A stretch of 64,000 nt of DNA from Devosia aurantiaca (GTDB taxonomy: Bacteria > Pseudomonadota > Alphaproteobacteria > Rhizobiales > Devosiaceae). This document shows, one piece after another, positions 39,898-48,967 of this stretch. The notes under the pieces were generated by a model. The model searched no databases. It was not told the DNA's origin and worked only from the letters and a program-made list of their open reading frames with translations. Position 1 is the first letter of the stretch; each line of letters begins with the position of its first letter. The position numbers and the translations under genes are program-made. The DNA lies in NCBI RefSeq assembly GCF_011058215.1, contig NZ_JAALFG010000001.1, forward strand, positions 377,001-441,000. Direction: 5' to 3'.

Positions 39898-41069
39898 TTG
39901 CGGATCTCTCGGGTTTTGAGGGCGTTTCGGGTTCGATGCAAAAGGCTTTTGGCGGTCTCGCGGGCCTCGCCGCGAAGCAGGATGAGCCGGGCGCAGAGCG
40001 CGGCGACCGGGCCGGGCCGGGTGGCGATCAGGACATTGCCGACGCGACGGCGCTCGCGCCACACATGGTCGATCATCGGATGACCCGGCAGGGCGCAGGA
40101 GTCGACAAAGTCGATGGCAGGATTTTCGGTGAAGTGGCGGGTCAGCTCGACCGTGAGCTGCACGCCGGGCGAATAACGGGCATAGGCTTCGTCGAAGGCG
40201 ATCTTGAAGAACATGGCCGTGCGCTGCTGGCGCAGGACGAGACCGGCGGCGATGGTTTTGCCAGCGACGCTCAGTTCGACGATCTCGATGCCCGATTTGG
40301 GCGCAAGGCCGAGCGCCACCTCGGTAATGTAGCGCGTGTCGCCCTGGTTCTGGGCAAGACCGGTGCCGCGCTCGCCTTTCCAGCCGGCGGCCTCAAGCGT
40401 CAGGAAGCGTTCGAGCGCCGGAAGGATTGTAGCTTCGTCGCGGGCGACGGTGAAAACCACTTCGCCCTCTTCATCGAGCCGATGCCGGAGGCGCCGCAGC
40501 TCCTTAAGCTTTTTGGCACCCATGCCGGCGCGCAGATAAGCCTCGGCATCCTCGGGCACGCGCAGCGCAGCGCGTTCATGCTCATCCTGGACAGTGATGG
40601 CGAGAGATCGACGCTTGGCCGATGCTCGCATTGCTATCATGGCGGGACCATCCAGGTCGGCCATATGCAAAACCAGAAGATGCGCGCCGCTCCGCGCGGC
40701 ATTGTCCAGCAGCGCCGTCGCAGCGTCCTCATTGGAAAGCAGCGGTGAGCCCAGCACGGTATAGGGCTGATGCGAGACCAGCGCTGGGATCGGCAGGCGA
40801 TAAACCTGCCAGGCACTCCGCACCGGCACGAGGCCGCTCAGCTGCTTGTCGTCAAAGGCGCACAAAGCCTTGGTCGCGTCTCCGCCACGGGTGAAGCGGG
40901 CGACCGGAAGTGCATAGGCCGGATCGAAAAACGCATTGGCTTCGATGGCGGTCTCGACCAGCGAAGCCCAGTCCGCAACCGGCACGGCGCCAAACGCCAA
41001 ACGGCCGGCCGCTGAGGCAGGACGCAGCGAGCGGGCAGGCGCAGCAGCGAGAGCGGTCTCGGTGGTCAT
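39894..41069 (-). CDS. Second BioF2-like GNAT acyltransferase
   Basis: A 391-aa protein with two GNAT-like halves. Family blocks are AKKLKELRRLRHRLDEEGEV and FLTLEAAGWKGERGTGLAQN in the middle, and AGLVLRQQRTAMFFKIAFDE, followed by YSPGVQLTVELTRHF, in the second half. The start is ATG 41069 (MTTETALA). The gene is coupled to the downstream cupin-like gene by an ATGA overlap and points away from dapF. The first GNAT gene of the same family lies only 1 kb away in opposite orientation. I infer an envelope or polysaccharide acylation role. Confidence 0.78.
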   Translation of the reverse strand: MTTETALAAAPARSLRPASAAGRLAFGAVPVADWASLVETAIEANAFFDPAYALPVARFTRGGDATKALCAFDDKQLSGLVPVRSAWQVYRLPIPALVSHQPYTVLGSPLLSNEDAATALLDNAARSGAHLLVLHMADLDGPAMIAMRASAKRRSLAITVQDEHERAALRVPEDAEAYLRAGMGAKKLKELRRLRHRLDEEGEVVFTVARDEATILPALERFLTLEAAGWKGERGTGLAQNQGDTRYITEVALGLAPKSGIEIVELSVAGKTIAAGLVLRQQRTAMFFKIAFDEAYARYSPGVQLTVELTRHFTENPAIDFVDSCALPGHPMIDHVWRERRRVGNVLIATRPGPVAALCARLILLRGEARETAKSLLHRTRNALKTREIRK

Positions 41070-41269
41070 GACGTGGCCCATTCTAGTGGCACTCGGCGTG
41101 ATGCAGTGTCCTGGCTGCCAAAGTGGTTAAGCAGCCAATTGCACAATAGAGACAGGCTGTTGCGAGACTGGCGCCAAATTGCATAAAACTTTATCGATGC
41201 ATCAGATTTCGCCCGCCGCTGGCAATCGGGGTCACCTTGCGCCATATAGGGCGTACGATCTTCTCCAGC

Positions 41270-42157
41270 ATGCGAGGCTCCGGCGTGAGCAGGGTGCCGT
41301 TTCTCAAGATGAATGGGCTGGGCAACCAGATCGTCGTCGCCGACATGCGCGGCAGCAAGGCGCGCGTTACCCCGGAAGCGGCGATTGCCATCAATGCGCA
41401 GCCGCAAACCAAGTTCGACCAGATCATGGCGATCCATGACGCGCGGACGCCGGGCACCGACTATTACATCGAGATCATAAATTCGGATGGTTCGCGCGCC
41501 CAGGCCTGCGGCAATGGCATGCGCTGCGTCGTGCAGGCGCTGGGCGCCGAAGAGGGCCGGAGACGGTTCACCTTCGAAACCCTGGCCGGCATTCTTTTCG
41601 GCGAAGAGGCCGAGGACGGGCAGATCACCGTCGACATGGGCACGCCAAAGTTTGCCTGGTACGACATTCCGCTTAATGAGGAATTCGCCGACACCCGCCA
41701 GGTCGAGCTGCAGATCGGACCGATCGACGCGCCCGTGCTGCATTCGCCGTCGGTCGCCTCCATGGGCAATCCACACGCGACCTTCTGGGTCAAGGACGAT
41801 GTCTGGAGCTATGCGCTCGATCGCTTCGGACCATTGCTCGAAAATCATCCGCTGTTTCCCGAGCGCGCCAATATCTCGATCGCCAATGTGCCGGCGCCCG
41901 ACCGCATCATCCTGCGCACCTGGGAGCGTGGCGCGGGACTGACCGAGGCCTGCGGCACGGCGGCTTGTGCTGCCCTGGTCAACGGCGCCCGCACCCGCCG
42001 CACGGCCCGCAAGGCGACGGTGACCGTGCCCGGCGGCGACCTCGTCGTCGAATGGCTCGACAACGACCATGTGACGCTGACCGGCCCCGCCGAATTTGAA
42101 TGGCGCGGCGATCTCGATCCTGCGACCGGCGCCTGGACGCGCAGCGAGGCCGCCTGA
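41270..42157 (+). CDS. dapF: Diaminopimelate epimerase
   Basis: A 295-aa DapF that interconverts LL- and meso-diaminopimelate for lysine and peptidoglycan synthesis, using two cysteines without cofactor. It shows [15 protein letters not shown], the first catalytic cysteine in ACGNGMRC and the second in [10 protein letters not shown], with [10 protein letters not shown] between. The start at 41270 (MRGSGVSR) is a choice; a GTG five codons later is possible. Its stop shares a base with the start of mtaB (TGATG), so the genes are coupled. ftsY follows downstream, a common alphaproteobacterial order. Confidence 0.95.
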   Translation: MRGSGVSRVPFLKMNGLGNQIVVADMRGSKARVTPEAAIAINAQPQTKFDQIMAIHDARTPGTDYYIEIINSDGSRAQACGNGMRCVVQALGAEEGRRRFTFETLAGILFGEEAEDGQITVDMGTPKFAWYDIPLNEEFADTRQVELQIGPIDAPVLHSPSVASMGNPHATFWVKDDVWSYALDRFGPLLENHPLFPERANISIANVPAPDRIILRTWERGAGLTEACGTAACAALVNGARTRRTARKATVTVPGGDLVVEWLDNDHVTLTGPAEFEWRGDLDPATGAWTRSEAA

Positions 42158-43419
42158 TGAGCGTGCAAACGCTGACCTTTGGCTGCCGCCTCAACGCCTA
42201 TGAGGGCGAGGTGATGAAGGCCGAGGCCGAAAAGGCCGGGCTCGACAACGCCATCATCATCAACACCTGCGCCGTTACTCAATCGGCAGTGACCCAGGCG
42301 AAGCAAGCGGTGCGGCGTGCAAAGCGCGATAATCCGGACGCGCGCATCATCGTCACCGGCTGCGCCGCGCAGACCGAGGCGCGCACTTTTGGCGACATGG
42401 CGGAGGTCGATCTCGTGATCGGCAATGCCGACAAGCTCCGGGCCGAAAGCTACACCCCGATCGTCTTTGGCACCGCGCTCAACGACAAGTGCCAGGTCAA
42501 CGACATCATGAGCGTGCGCGAAACCGCCGGTCACCTGATCGAGGGCATGGATGGCAAGACGCGTGCCTTTGTTCAGGTGCAAAACGGCTGCGACCATCGC
42601 TGCACCTTCTGCATCATTCCCTTCGGCCGCGGCCCCAGCCGTTCGGTGCCGATGGGGGTTGTCGTCGAACAGATTAAAAAACTCGTCGGCAACGGCTGCC
42701 GCGAAGTGGTGCTGACCGGCGTCGACATCACCTCCTATGGGCCGGACCTGCCGGGCACACCCACGCTTGGCGTGCTGACGCAAGCCATTCTCCGCCACGT
42801 GCCCGACCTGCCGCGCCTTCGCATCTCCTCGATCGACTCCGTCGAAGCCGACCCAGCGCTCTATGAAGCGGTCAGAGACAAGCGGCTGATGCCGCACCTG
42901 CATCTCTCGCTCCAATCCGGCGACGACATGATTCTCAAGCGCATGAAGCGGCGGCATCTGCGCGATGACGCCTTGGCGGTGGTGGAAAAGCTGCGCGCAA
43001 ACCGGCCGGACATGGTGTTTGGCGCCGACATCATAGCCGGCTTCCCCACAGAAACCGACGCCATGTTCGAAAACTCGCTGCGTTTTATCGTCGAGGCCGA
43101 CCTCACCTATATCCACGCCTTTCCCTATTCGCCGCGGCCCGGCACCCCGGCAGCGAGAATGCCACAGGTCAACGGCGCCGTGAGTAAGTTGCGGGCGGCG
43201 ATGTTGCGCGAGGCGGGGGAGCGGCAGGTCGCAAAACTCTGTGCCTCAAGGATTGGCAAGATCGAAAGCGTTCTGGTCGAACGTGGCGGCGTGGGGCGAA
43301 CCGAACAATTTGTGCCGGTGCGCGTTCCGGATAACCCGGCTGGCGATCTGCTAGCGATGCGCATCACCGGCATGGACGCCAAAGGCCTCTTGGGCGAAGC
43401 GCTGCGTGTAGCGGCGTGA
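42157..43419 (+). CDS. mtaB: tRNA t6A37 methylthiotransferase MtaB
   Basis: A 420-aa radical-SAM enzyme that converts N6-threonylcarbamoyladenosine at tRNA position 37 to its 2-methylthio form. The N-terminal UPF0004 domain has three cysteines (FGCRLNAYEGE, INTCAVTQ, VTGCAAQTEA) for one iron-sulfur cluster. The radical SAM motif is CDHRCTFC (about residue 148). The C-terminal TRAM-type region binds tRNA. It starts on the last base of the dapF stop. Length is normal. Confidence 0.95.
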   Translation: MSVQTLTFGCRLNAYEGEVMKAEAEKAGLDNAIIINTCAVTQSAVTQAKQAVRRAKRDNPDARIIVTGCAAQTEARTFGDMAEVDLVIGNADKLRAESYTPIVFGTALNDKCQVNDIMSVRETAGHLIEGMDGKTRAFVQVQNGCDHRCTFCIIPFGRGPSRSVPMGVVVEQIKKLVGNGCREVVLTGVDITSYGPDLPGTPTLGVLTQAILRHVPDLPRLRISSIDSVEADPALYEAVRDKRLMPHLHLSLQSGDDMILKRMKRRHLRDDALAVVEKLRANRPDMVFGADIIAGFPTETDAMFENSLRFIVEADLTYIHAFPYSPRPGTPAARMPQVNGAVSKLRAAMLREAGERQVAKLCASRIGKIESVLVERGGVGRTEQFVPVRVPDNPAGDLLAMRITGMDAKGLLGEALRVAA

Positions 43420-43429
43420 TTGCGCCACG

Positions 43430-43520
43430 CCCTCGTGGTTCGACAGGCTCACCATGAGGGCTACTTTTCTATCGAGCCAAGCAGTAGACCTCATCCTGAG
43501 CTTGTCGAAGGACGAGGTCG
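43430..43520. repeat. Dispersed repeat CCTCATCCTGAGCTTGTCGAAG
   Basis: Two related pieces, GTGGTTCGACAGGCTCACCATGAGG and CTCATCCTGAGCTTGTCGAAGG, face each other between mtaB and ftsY. This pair of words is scattered in many alphaproteobacterial genomes. A decayed form (ACCTCACCCTGAGGTGCCGC) lies after leuB near 35.37 kb. It may form a hairpin in mRNA between the two genes. Confidence 0.6.
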
Positions 43521-43539
43521 TGTCACGGAAGGCATTTGA

Positions 43540-44775
43540 ATGAGCGACAAAAAGCCGGGCTTTTTCAGGCGGCTCTACGATGCGATGACGGACGAGCCGC
43601 GTCCGGCACCGCCGCCGCCCGCGCCGCCCGAAGCCTTGCCGGATGCGCCGCTCGCTCCAATTCCCGTTGTTCCCGAAGCGGTACCGCCCGCGCCCGAACC
43701 CGATGTGGTTCCCGCTCCCGCGCCAGAGCCGGACGAGCTGCCGCCGCCCGGCCCGCCGGAAACGACGCCCGATTATGTCGAGGATGTGGAGGACCTGGCC
43801 GCAGCCCGGCTCGACAGTGTGCCGGTCATCCCCGCGCCGGCAACGGCGGCTGCCGAGCCGCAGGGCTGGTTTCAGCGATTGGCCTCTGGCCTCAAGCGCT
43901 CGTCGGACAATCTTTCGACCTCGATCACTTCGGTTTTCACCAAGCGCAAGCTCGATGCGGCGACGCTGGACGAACTCGAAGACGTCTTGATCCAGGCCGA
44001 CCTTGGCATCGATACGGCTACCGCCATCACCGAAACCCTGCGCCGCGACCGCTTTGATCGCGATGTATCGGGCGACGACGTGCGCAATGTGCTCGCCTCG
44101 GAAGTCGAAAAGGTGTTGGTGCCCGTGGCGCGGCCGCTCGCCATCGACACGCTGCACAAGCCTTTCGTTATCCTGATGATCGGCGTCAATGGCTCGGGCA
44201 AGACCACGACCATCGGCAAGCTGGCGCAAAAATTTGCCCGTGACGGCAGGTCGGTGATGCTGGCGGCGGGCGATACCTTTCGCGCCGCAGCGATCGAGCA
44301 GCTGCAGGTTTGGGGCCAGCGCACTGGCGCTCCGGTGATCACCCGGCCGGCTGGCTCGGACGCTTCGGGCCTTGCCTTCGATGCGGTGACGCAAGCCAAG
44401 GCCGAGGGCCGCGATGTCTTGATCATCGACACGGCCGGACGGCTGCAGAACCGCGACGAGCTGATGAACGAGCTCGAAAAAGTGATCCGCGTCATCAAGA
44501 AGGTCGAGCCCTCCGCCCCGCACGCAACGCTTCTCACCCTCGATGCCACGACCGGGCAGAATGCGCTGAAGCAAGTCGAGATCTTTGGCCAGCGCGCAGG
44601 CGTCACCGGGCTGGTGATGACCAAGCTCGATGGCACGGCGCGGGGCGGCATCCTCGTTGCCATCGCGCAGAAGTTCGGCCTGCCGGTGCACTTCATCGGT
44701 GTCGGCGAAGGGGTCGAGGATCTCGAGCCGTTCGAGGCCCGCGACTTTGCCCGGGCCATTGCTGGCTTCGATTGA
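43540..44775 (+). CDS. ftsY: SRP receptor FtsY
   Basis: A 411-aa GTPase docking the SRP-ribosome complex at the membrane. After MSDKKPGFFRRLYDAM comes a long proline/glutamate-rich A domain (residues ~18-110), then the N domain (LDELEDVLIQADLGIDTA), and the G domain with GVNGSGKTTTIGKLAQ, DTFRAAAIEQL, DTAGRLQN and TKLDGTARGG. The acidic-proline A domain is typical of alphaproteobacteria and mediates membrane contact. ffh lies 6 kb away in this window. It is followed by yciB after a repeat-rich gap. Confidence 0.96.
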   Translation: MSDKKPGFFRRLYDAMTDEPRPAPPPPAPPEALPDAPLAPIPVVPEAVPPAPEPDVVPAPAPEPDELPPPGPPETTPDYVEDVEDLAAARLDSVPVIPAPATAAAEPQGWFQRLASGLKRSSDNLSTSITSVFTKRKLDAATLDELEDVLIQADLGIDTATAITETLRRDRFDRDVSGDDVRNVLASEVEKVLVPVARPLAIDTLHKPFVILMIGVNGSGKTTTIGKLAQKFARDGRSVMLAAGDTFRAAAIEQLQVWGQRTGAPVITRPAGSDASGLAFDAVTQAKAEGRDVLIIDTAGRLQNRDELMNELEKVIRVIKKVEPSAPHATLLTLDATTGQNALKQVEIFGQRAGVTGLVMTKLDGTARGGILVAIAQKFGLPVHFIGVGEGVEDLEPFEARDFARAIAGFD

Positions 44776-44794
44776 TTGCATCCGCACGACCCCA

Positions 44795-44895
44795 TTCAAC
44801 CTCCCCCTTTAGGAGGGGGAGGAGCTCGATCCGGAACTGAACGCGATGCGGCTCCTCCCCCGACTGACGGGAGAGGCTGGGTGGGGGCCTTAGCC
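44795..44895. repeat. CCTCCCCC palindromic repeat
   Basis: The hairpin CTCCCCCTTTAGGAGGGGGAG is followed by GCTCCTCCCCCGACTGACGG and GGAGAGGCTGGGTGGGGGC. The GGGTGGGGG end matches the element at 30440-30490. It lies between ftsY and yciB. Confidence 0.55.
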
Positions 44896-44963
44896 CAAAT
44901 CTCACCACGCTTTATCCTTACAGGCAGCTTGCATCGGATCGCGCGGCCCATCAGATTGGGCCA

Positions 44964-45596
44964 ATGGACAAAAACATGACCGACAAAACCGCCGAACAGG
45001 ACGTCAACTGGGACGAGCTGCGTCCCCAGATCATCAAGCTGGCGCTCGAGCTTGGTCCCTTGGTCGTGTTCTTCATCATGAATGGCCGCGCCGACATCTT
45101 TGTCGCCACCGCCTGGTTCATGGCGGCTATGGTCATTTCGCTGGCGCTGAGCTGGATCCTTCTTAAGAAGATCGCCGTAATGCCGCTGGTGACCGGCGTC
45201 GTTGTCCTCGTCTTCGGCGGCCTGACGCTCTGGCTCCAGGACGATACCTTCATCAAGATGAAGCCCACCATCACCAATTCGCTCTTTGCCGCGGTGCTGC
45301 TGGGCGGGCTCTTGTTCCGCCACTCGCTGCTCAAGCACGTGTTCGGCGACGTCTATAAGCTCCGGCCCGAGGGCTGGTGGAAGATGACGCTCAACTGGGG
45401 CCTGTTCTTTGTCGTGCTCGCCGTCGCCAATGAGGTCGTGTGGCGCAATTTCGATACCGACTTCTGGGTGGCCTTCAAGGTATGGGGCGTGATGCCGCTG
45501 ACGGTTCTGTTTTCGATGAGCCAGCTGCCGCTCCTGCAAAAATACGCGCTGACCGAAACCGCGCCGCAAACGCCGCCCGTCGTCGTCGAAACCTGA
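44964..45596 (+). CDS. yciB: Septation protein A / YciB family
   Basis: A 210-aa inner-membrane protein with about five helices and the family blocks GPLVVFFIMNGRADIFVATA, LWLQDDTFIKMKPT and GWWKMTLNWGLFFVVLAVAN. YciB (also called inner membrane-spanning protein or IspZ) affects septation and envelope integrity; its mechanism is not clear. It follows ftsY, the usual order in this group. It starts MDKNMTDKTAE; the second ATG four codons in is also possible. Confidence 0.92.
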   Translation: MDKNMTDKTAEQDVNWDELRPQIIKLALELGPLVVFFIMNGRADIFVATAWFMAAMVISLALSWILLKKIAVMPLVTGVVVLVFGGLTLWLQDDTFIKMKPTITNSLFAAVLLGGLLFRHSLLKHVFGDVYKLRPEGWWKMTLNWGLFFVVLAVANEVVWRNFDTDFWVAFKVWGVMPLTVLFSMSQLPLLQKYALTETAPQTPPVVVET

Positions 45597-45606
45597 GACG
45601 AGCACC

Positions 45607-45953
45607 AGCGCCGCCCGGCCCGGAGGCGTCGCGGTGACACGGTGAAAAGCGGCTTTCGCCCCGAAGGGGGAAGTGTGGAGAAGGGGCGAAAGCCGCTTCG
45701 CACGATCGGGATTTTTTGCGCACGCCTCGGGCAGTCCACCCAGTGGTGACGGCGATTGCTTGGTTCTGAGGCGGGTGCGCGAGTTCCCATTTCCCCAAAT
45801 CCGCACGCTCACCTGACCGGCGTCGGCATCCACGCACTCTCTCAGGCGACCCCGAAAGACCCGTCTCCCCGCCCGATGCTTCGTCGGCACCGCGTGTTTG
45901 GCGGGGATGGGGGAGATTAGCGCAAGGTTTGGGGGTGGGGATAAGGGGGATAA
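45607..45953 (-). repeat. ~345-bp repeat, right inverted copy
   Basis: The reverse complement of 32792-33135, with only scattered substitutions by eye (for example CACTGGGTGG for CGCTGGGTGG). The 15-bp hairpin near one end is retained (45643-45696), but its loop differs (CCGAAGGGGGAAGTG...), while the arms are identical. Conserved stem with a varying loop hints that the structure is selected or recently copied. The two copies bracket 12.5 kb of core genes. Confidence 0.75.
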
Positions 45954-45957
45954 GTGG

Positions 45958-46122
45958 CACCTTCTTACCTCTCCCGTTCACGGGAGAGGGGACCGCGCGA
46001 AGCGTGGTGGAGAGGGGGCAACTTGAATGGAGTATTGAAAAACTCGACGCTTTGAGCTTGGGGCACCCCTCCACCATGCTTTGCATGGTCCCCCTCCCCG
46101 CAGGCGGGGGAGGAAAGAGAAA
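45958..46122. repeat. CTCTCCC/GGGAGAG palindromic repeats
   Basis: Two hairpins, CTCTCCCGTTCACGGGAGAG and CCCTCCCCGCAGGCGGGGGAGG, lie with GGTGGAGAGG and CACCCCTCCACCATG between yciB's repeat and the EVE gene. The same class appears after argC and after the dipeptidase. They sit between convergent genes and may act as transcript ends. Confidence 0.55.
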
Positions 46123-46123
46123 G

Positions 46124-46558
46124 CTAAAGCCCGCCCATCTTGCACAGCAACTTCCATTCGGCCTCGGACACCTTGCTGACCGACAGCCGGGAGAGCTTGA
46201 CCAATTCTAGCTCGCTCAACTCCGGCGTCGCCTTGATCTCGGCCAGGGTCACCGGGCGCGGCAGGGGTTTGACGGCCTGGGTGTCGACGCATTCCCAGAC
46301 TACTTCGCCCTTGGCGTTGAGTTCGGCTGTGGAGTCGGGATGCGCGGCGGCGACCACGCGCATGATGCCGGCGATCTCCTTGCCGATATTGGAGTGGTAG
46401 AAAAAGGCCTCGTCGCCGACCGCCATGGCCTTCATGTTGTTGCGCGCCGCATAGTTGCGGACGCCATGCCATTCTTCCACTTCGCCGCGCTCGGTCTTGG
46501 CGACGAGATCGTCGAAGGAAAAGACGTCCGGCTCCGACTTCATCAGCCAATAGGCCAC
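46124..46558 (-). CDS. EVE domain protein
   Basis: A 144-aa EVE (PUA-like) protein, related to thymocyte nuclear protein 1, which likely binds modified bases in DNA or RNA. It shows YWLMKSEPDVFSFDDLV, the pocket region EEWHGVRNYAARNNMKAM and GDEAFFYHSN. The GTG at 46558 (VAYWLMKSEP) fits the family start; a longer frame to 46831 overlaps YciI and is not used. It lies 4 bp after the YciI gene, in one leftward set with gpsA and tsaD. Confidence 0.9.
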   Translation of the reverse strand: MAYWLMKSEPDVFSFDDLVAKTERGEVEEWHGVRNYAARNNMKAMAVGDEAFFYHSNIGKEIAGIMRVVAAAHPDSTAELNAKGEVVWECVDTQAVKPLPRPVTLAEIKATPELSELELVKLSRLSVSKVSEAEWKLLCKMGGL

Positions 46559-46562
46559 GGTT

Positions 46563-46856
46563 TTAGAACTCCACGCCGGTGGTGTTGATGGCGACGCGCC
46601 AGCGCTTGACCTCGTAGGAGGCGAAAACCCCGGCGGCAACGAAGGGGTCGGCATCGGCCATGGCCTGCGCCTCGGCGAGGGTTTCAGCCTCGAACACCAC
46701 GATCGAGCCTTCCGGCTGCTCTTCGGGGTTGAGCAGCGCGCCGGCAAAGACGAGCTTCTTGCCCAAGGAATTGAGGTGATCGAGATGCACCGGGCGGGTG
46801 TCGAGGCGCTTCTGCAGGGCGTCCGGCGCATCCTTGGCGATCATGGCGAAAAGCAT
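46563..46856 (-). CDS. YciI family protein
   Basis: A 97-aa ferredoxin-like-fold protein of the YciI family (MLFAMIAKDAPDALQKRLDT, RPVHLDHLNSLGKKLVFAG, and an ADADPFVAAGVF block). The histidine and aspartate in RPVHLDHL and ADADPF are the family's conserved pair. The function is unclear; related proteins dehalogenate or act in unknown steps. It is placed between gpsA (2-bp gap) and the EVE gene (4-bp gap), so co-transcription is certain. Confidence 0.9.
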   Translation of the reverse strand: MLFAMIAKDAPDALQKRLDTRPVHLDHLNSLGKKLVFAGALLNPEEQPEGSIVVFEAETLAEAQAMADADPFVAAGVFASYEVKRWRVAINTTGVEF

Positions 46857-46858
46857 AG

Positions 46859-47845
46859 TCAGTGTTCCCTTTTTAGCGGGCGGGACATGAGGCCCGCGAC
46901 GATCGTGGCAATGTCGGATTGGCCGGCGACCACCGCATCGACGGCATCGATCAGCGGCGCATCGACGCCAAAACTCCTGGCCAGCGCGGCAGCGACAGGC
47001 GCGGTGGCGACGCCTTCGGCGAGCTTGGCGCCGGACTGAAGGATTTCGGCGGTAGGGCGCCCGGCGCCCAAAGCCATGCCGAACTGGTAATTGCGCGACT
47101 GCGTCGAGGTGCAGGTCAGCGTCAGGTCACCCAGCCCGGCAAGGCCGGTCAGCGTATGGGCGGAGCCGCCCATGGCGGTAACCATGCGCGCCATTTCGGC
47201 ATAGCCGCGGGCGATCAGCGCCGCGCGCGCCGAAGCGCCAAGCTGGGCGCCATCGACGGCGCCACAGGCCAAGGCATAGACATTCTTGAGCGCGCCGGCG
47301 ATCTCGACACCGATGCGGTCATCGGCGGCATAGGGGCGGAAGGTCGGCCCGGCCAAAGCCGCGGCAAGCTCGGATGTGCTGTTGGCATCGTCACCGGCAA
47401 GCGTCACGGCAGTGGGTCGGCCCGCTGCGACATCGGCGGCAAAGCTCGGGCCGGAAAGCACGTAGGGAATGGCGTCGGGCGCCATGGCCAAGAGCACTTC
47501 GCTCTGCCGCGCCAGGGTGCCGGTTTCGAGGCCCTTGGCAGACAGCACGACGGGGCGCCCAGCGAGCAAGTTCGGGTCGATGGTGGAAAGAAGCGTGCGC
47601 GTCGCCTGCGCCGGCACGGCAAGAATGACGATGTCGGTGCCGGTGAAGGCGCCGGCGGCCTCAAGCTCTGGATGAAGCTCCTGCCCCGGCAGCGCCGCGT
47701 CATTGCGGCGGGACGAGTTCACCGCCTGGGCCTGCGCTTCATTGCGCAGGACCAGCGTCACGGCGCGGCCCGCCATGGCAGACGCTTGCGCCAATGCCGT
47801 GCCCCAGGCGCCGCCGCCGATCACCGAAACCGTTTCAAGCTGCAT
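46859..47845 (-). CDS. gpsA: Glycerol-3-phosphate dehydrogenase NAD(P)+
   Basis: A 328-aa GpsA that reduces dihydroxyacetone phosphate to sn-glycerol-3-phosphate for phospholipid synthesis. The Rossmann start is [20 protein letters not shown], the catalytic lysine lies in [19 protein letters not shown], and ITLTC-type substrate residues in [19 protein letters not shown]. Length is normal. Its start overlaps the end of tsaD by 11 bp, and YciI follows by 2 bp. Confidence 0.95.
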   Translation of the reverse strand: MQLETVSVIGGGAWGTALAQASAMAGRAVTLVLRNEAQAQAVNSSRRNDAALPGQELHPELEAAGAFTGTDIVILAVPAQATRTLLSTIDPNLLAGRPVVLSAKGLETGTLARQSEVLLAMAPDAIPYVLSGPSFAADVAAGRPTAVTLAGDDANSTSELAAALAGPTFRPYAADDRIGVEIAGALKNVYALACGAVDGAQLGASARAALIARGYAEMARMVTAMGGSAHTLTGLAGLGDLTLTCTSTQSRNYQFGMALGAGRPTAEILQSGAKLAEGVATAPVAAALARSFGVDAPLIDAVDAVVAGQSDIATIVAGLMSRPLKREH

Positions 47846-48914
47846 CGCTGTTCACCTTCATGTCCGGCGTATCGAGCGGCCAGCGCGGCCGCGCCGCGAC
47901 CTCGAGCTTGTCATGCGCCCCGAGCGCCAGCCGTTCTGCCCCAGCCCAGGCGATCATGGCGCCATTGTCGGTGCAAAGCGCAATCGGCGGCAAGACGAGG
48001 CGCGCGCCGGTCTCGGCGACGACCGCGCGCAAAGCTGCGGAAATTTCCTGGTTGGCCGCAACGCCACCGGCGACGACGAGTTGCGCCGGCTCGGCCGGAA
48101 GCTCGGCTTTGAACCGCTCGAGCGCCTGGCGCGAGCGGGTGACGACGATATCGGTGACCGCGGCCTGAAAACTTGCCGCAATATCGGCGACGTCCTGATC
48201 CGTGAGCGGCGCCAGCGCTTCGGCTTGGAGGCGCACGGCGGTTTTAAGACCGGAAAACGAAAAATCGAGCCGCTCTTCCCGCAGAAGCGGGCGCGGGAAC
48301 TTGAAGCGTTGGGGATCGCCGGACCTGGCGATGCGCTCTACGGCGGGGCCGCCGGGGTGGCCGAGGGTGAGGAGCTTTGCGACCTTATCGAAGGCTTCCC
48401 CCAGAGCGTCGTCGATCGTGCCGCCCCATCGCTCGTAATCGCCAACGCCGCGCACGAGGACGAACTGGCTGTGCCCGCCCGAGACCAGGAGCATCAGGTA
48501 GGGGAAGGCGACCCCATCGGTCAGCCGTGCGGTCAGCGCATGGCCTTCGAGGTGGTTGACGGCCAAGAGCGGCTTGCCGAGCGAGGCGGCCAGCGCCTTG
48601 GCGGTGGTGAGGCCGACCAAAACACCGCCGATCAGCCCCGGCCCGGCGGTCGCGGCGATGGCATCGACCTCGTCGAGCGCCAGCCCCGCCTCGTCCATGG
48701 CCTGGGCGATGATGTGGTCGAGCCATTCCACATGCGCCCGCGCCGCAAGCTCGGGCACCACGCCGCCGAATGCCGCATGTTCATCGAGCTGCGAACGCAC
48801 CACATTGGAACGAATGCGTCCGCGTCCGGATTCATCTCGCACGACGACCGAGGCGGCGGTTTCGTCGCAGCTGGTCTCGATCCCGAGAATGGTGGTTGAT
48901 GCTTGCCCGGTCAC
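47835..48914 (-). CDS. tsaD: tRNA threonylcarbamoyltransferase TsaD
   Basis: A 359-aa TsaD, the catalytic subunit forming t6A at tRNA position 37. It has [16 protein letters not shown], metal histidines in [22 protein letters not shown] and [10 protein letters not shown]. The start is taken as GTG 48914 ([16 protein letters not shown] after the initiator); the frame extends to 48968 but overlaps hemC's start region. It makes the base that MtaB, also in this window, methylthiolates. Its start region is divergent from hemC across about 50 bp. Confidence 0.94.
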   Translation of the reverse strand: MTGQASTTILGIETSCDETAASVVVRDESGRGRIRSNVVRSQLDEHAAFGGVVPELAARAHVEWLDHIIAQAMDEAGLALDEVDAIAATAGPGLIGGVLVGLTTAKALAASLGKPLLAVNHLEGHALTARLTDGVAFPYLMLLVSGGHSQFVLVRGVGDYERWGGTIDDALGEAFDKVAKLLTLGHPGGPAVERIARSGDPQRFKFPRPLLREERLDFSFSGLKTAVRLQAEALAPLTDQDVADIAASFQAAVTDIVVTRSRQALERFKAELPAEPAQLVVAGGVAANQEISAALRAVVAETGARLVLPPIALCTDNGAMIAWAGAERLALGAHDKLEVAARPRWPLDTPDMKVNSDAA

Positions 48915-48967
48915 GACGAACTGTCTACTCCCGTAAGGCCTATCGCCTACTATAGGACCCCTTGCCA

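Noticed and set aside
44796..45890. 364-codon frame antisense to yciB and running through the repeat
   Set aside because: Crosses a dispersed repeat and the antisense of a clear membrane protein gene; no start signal.
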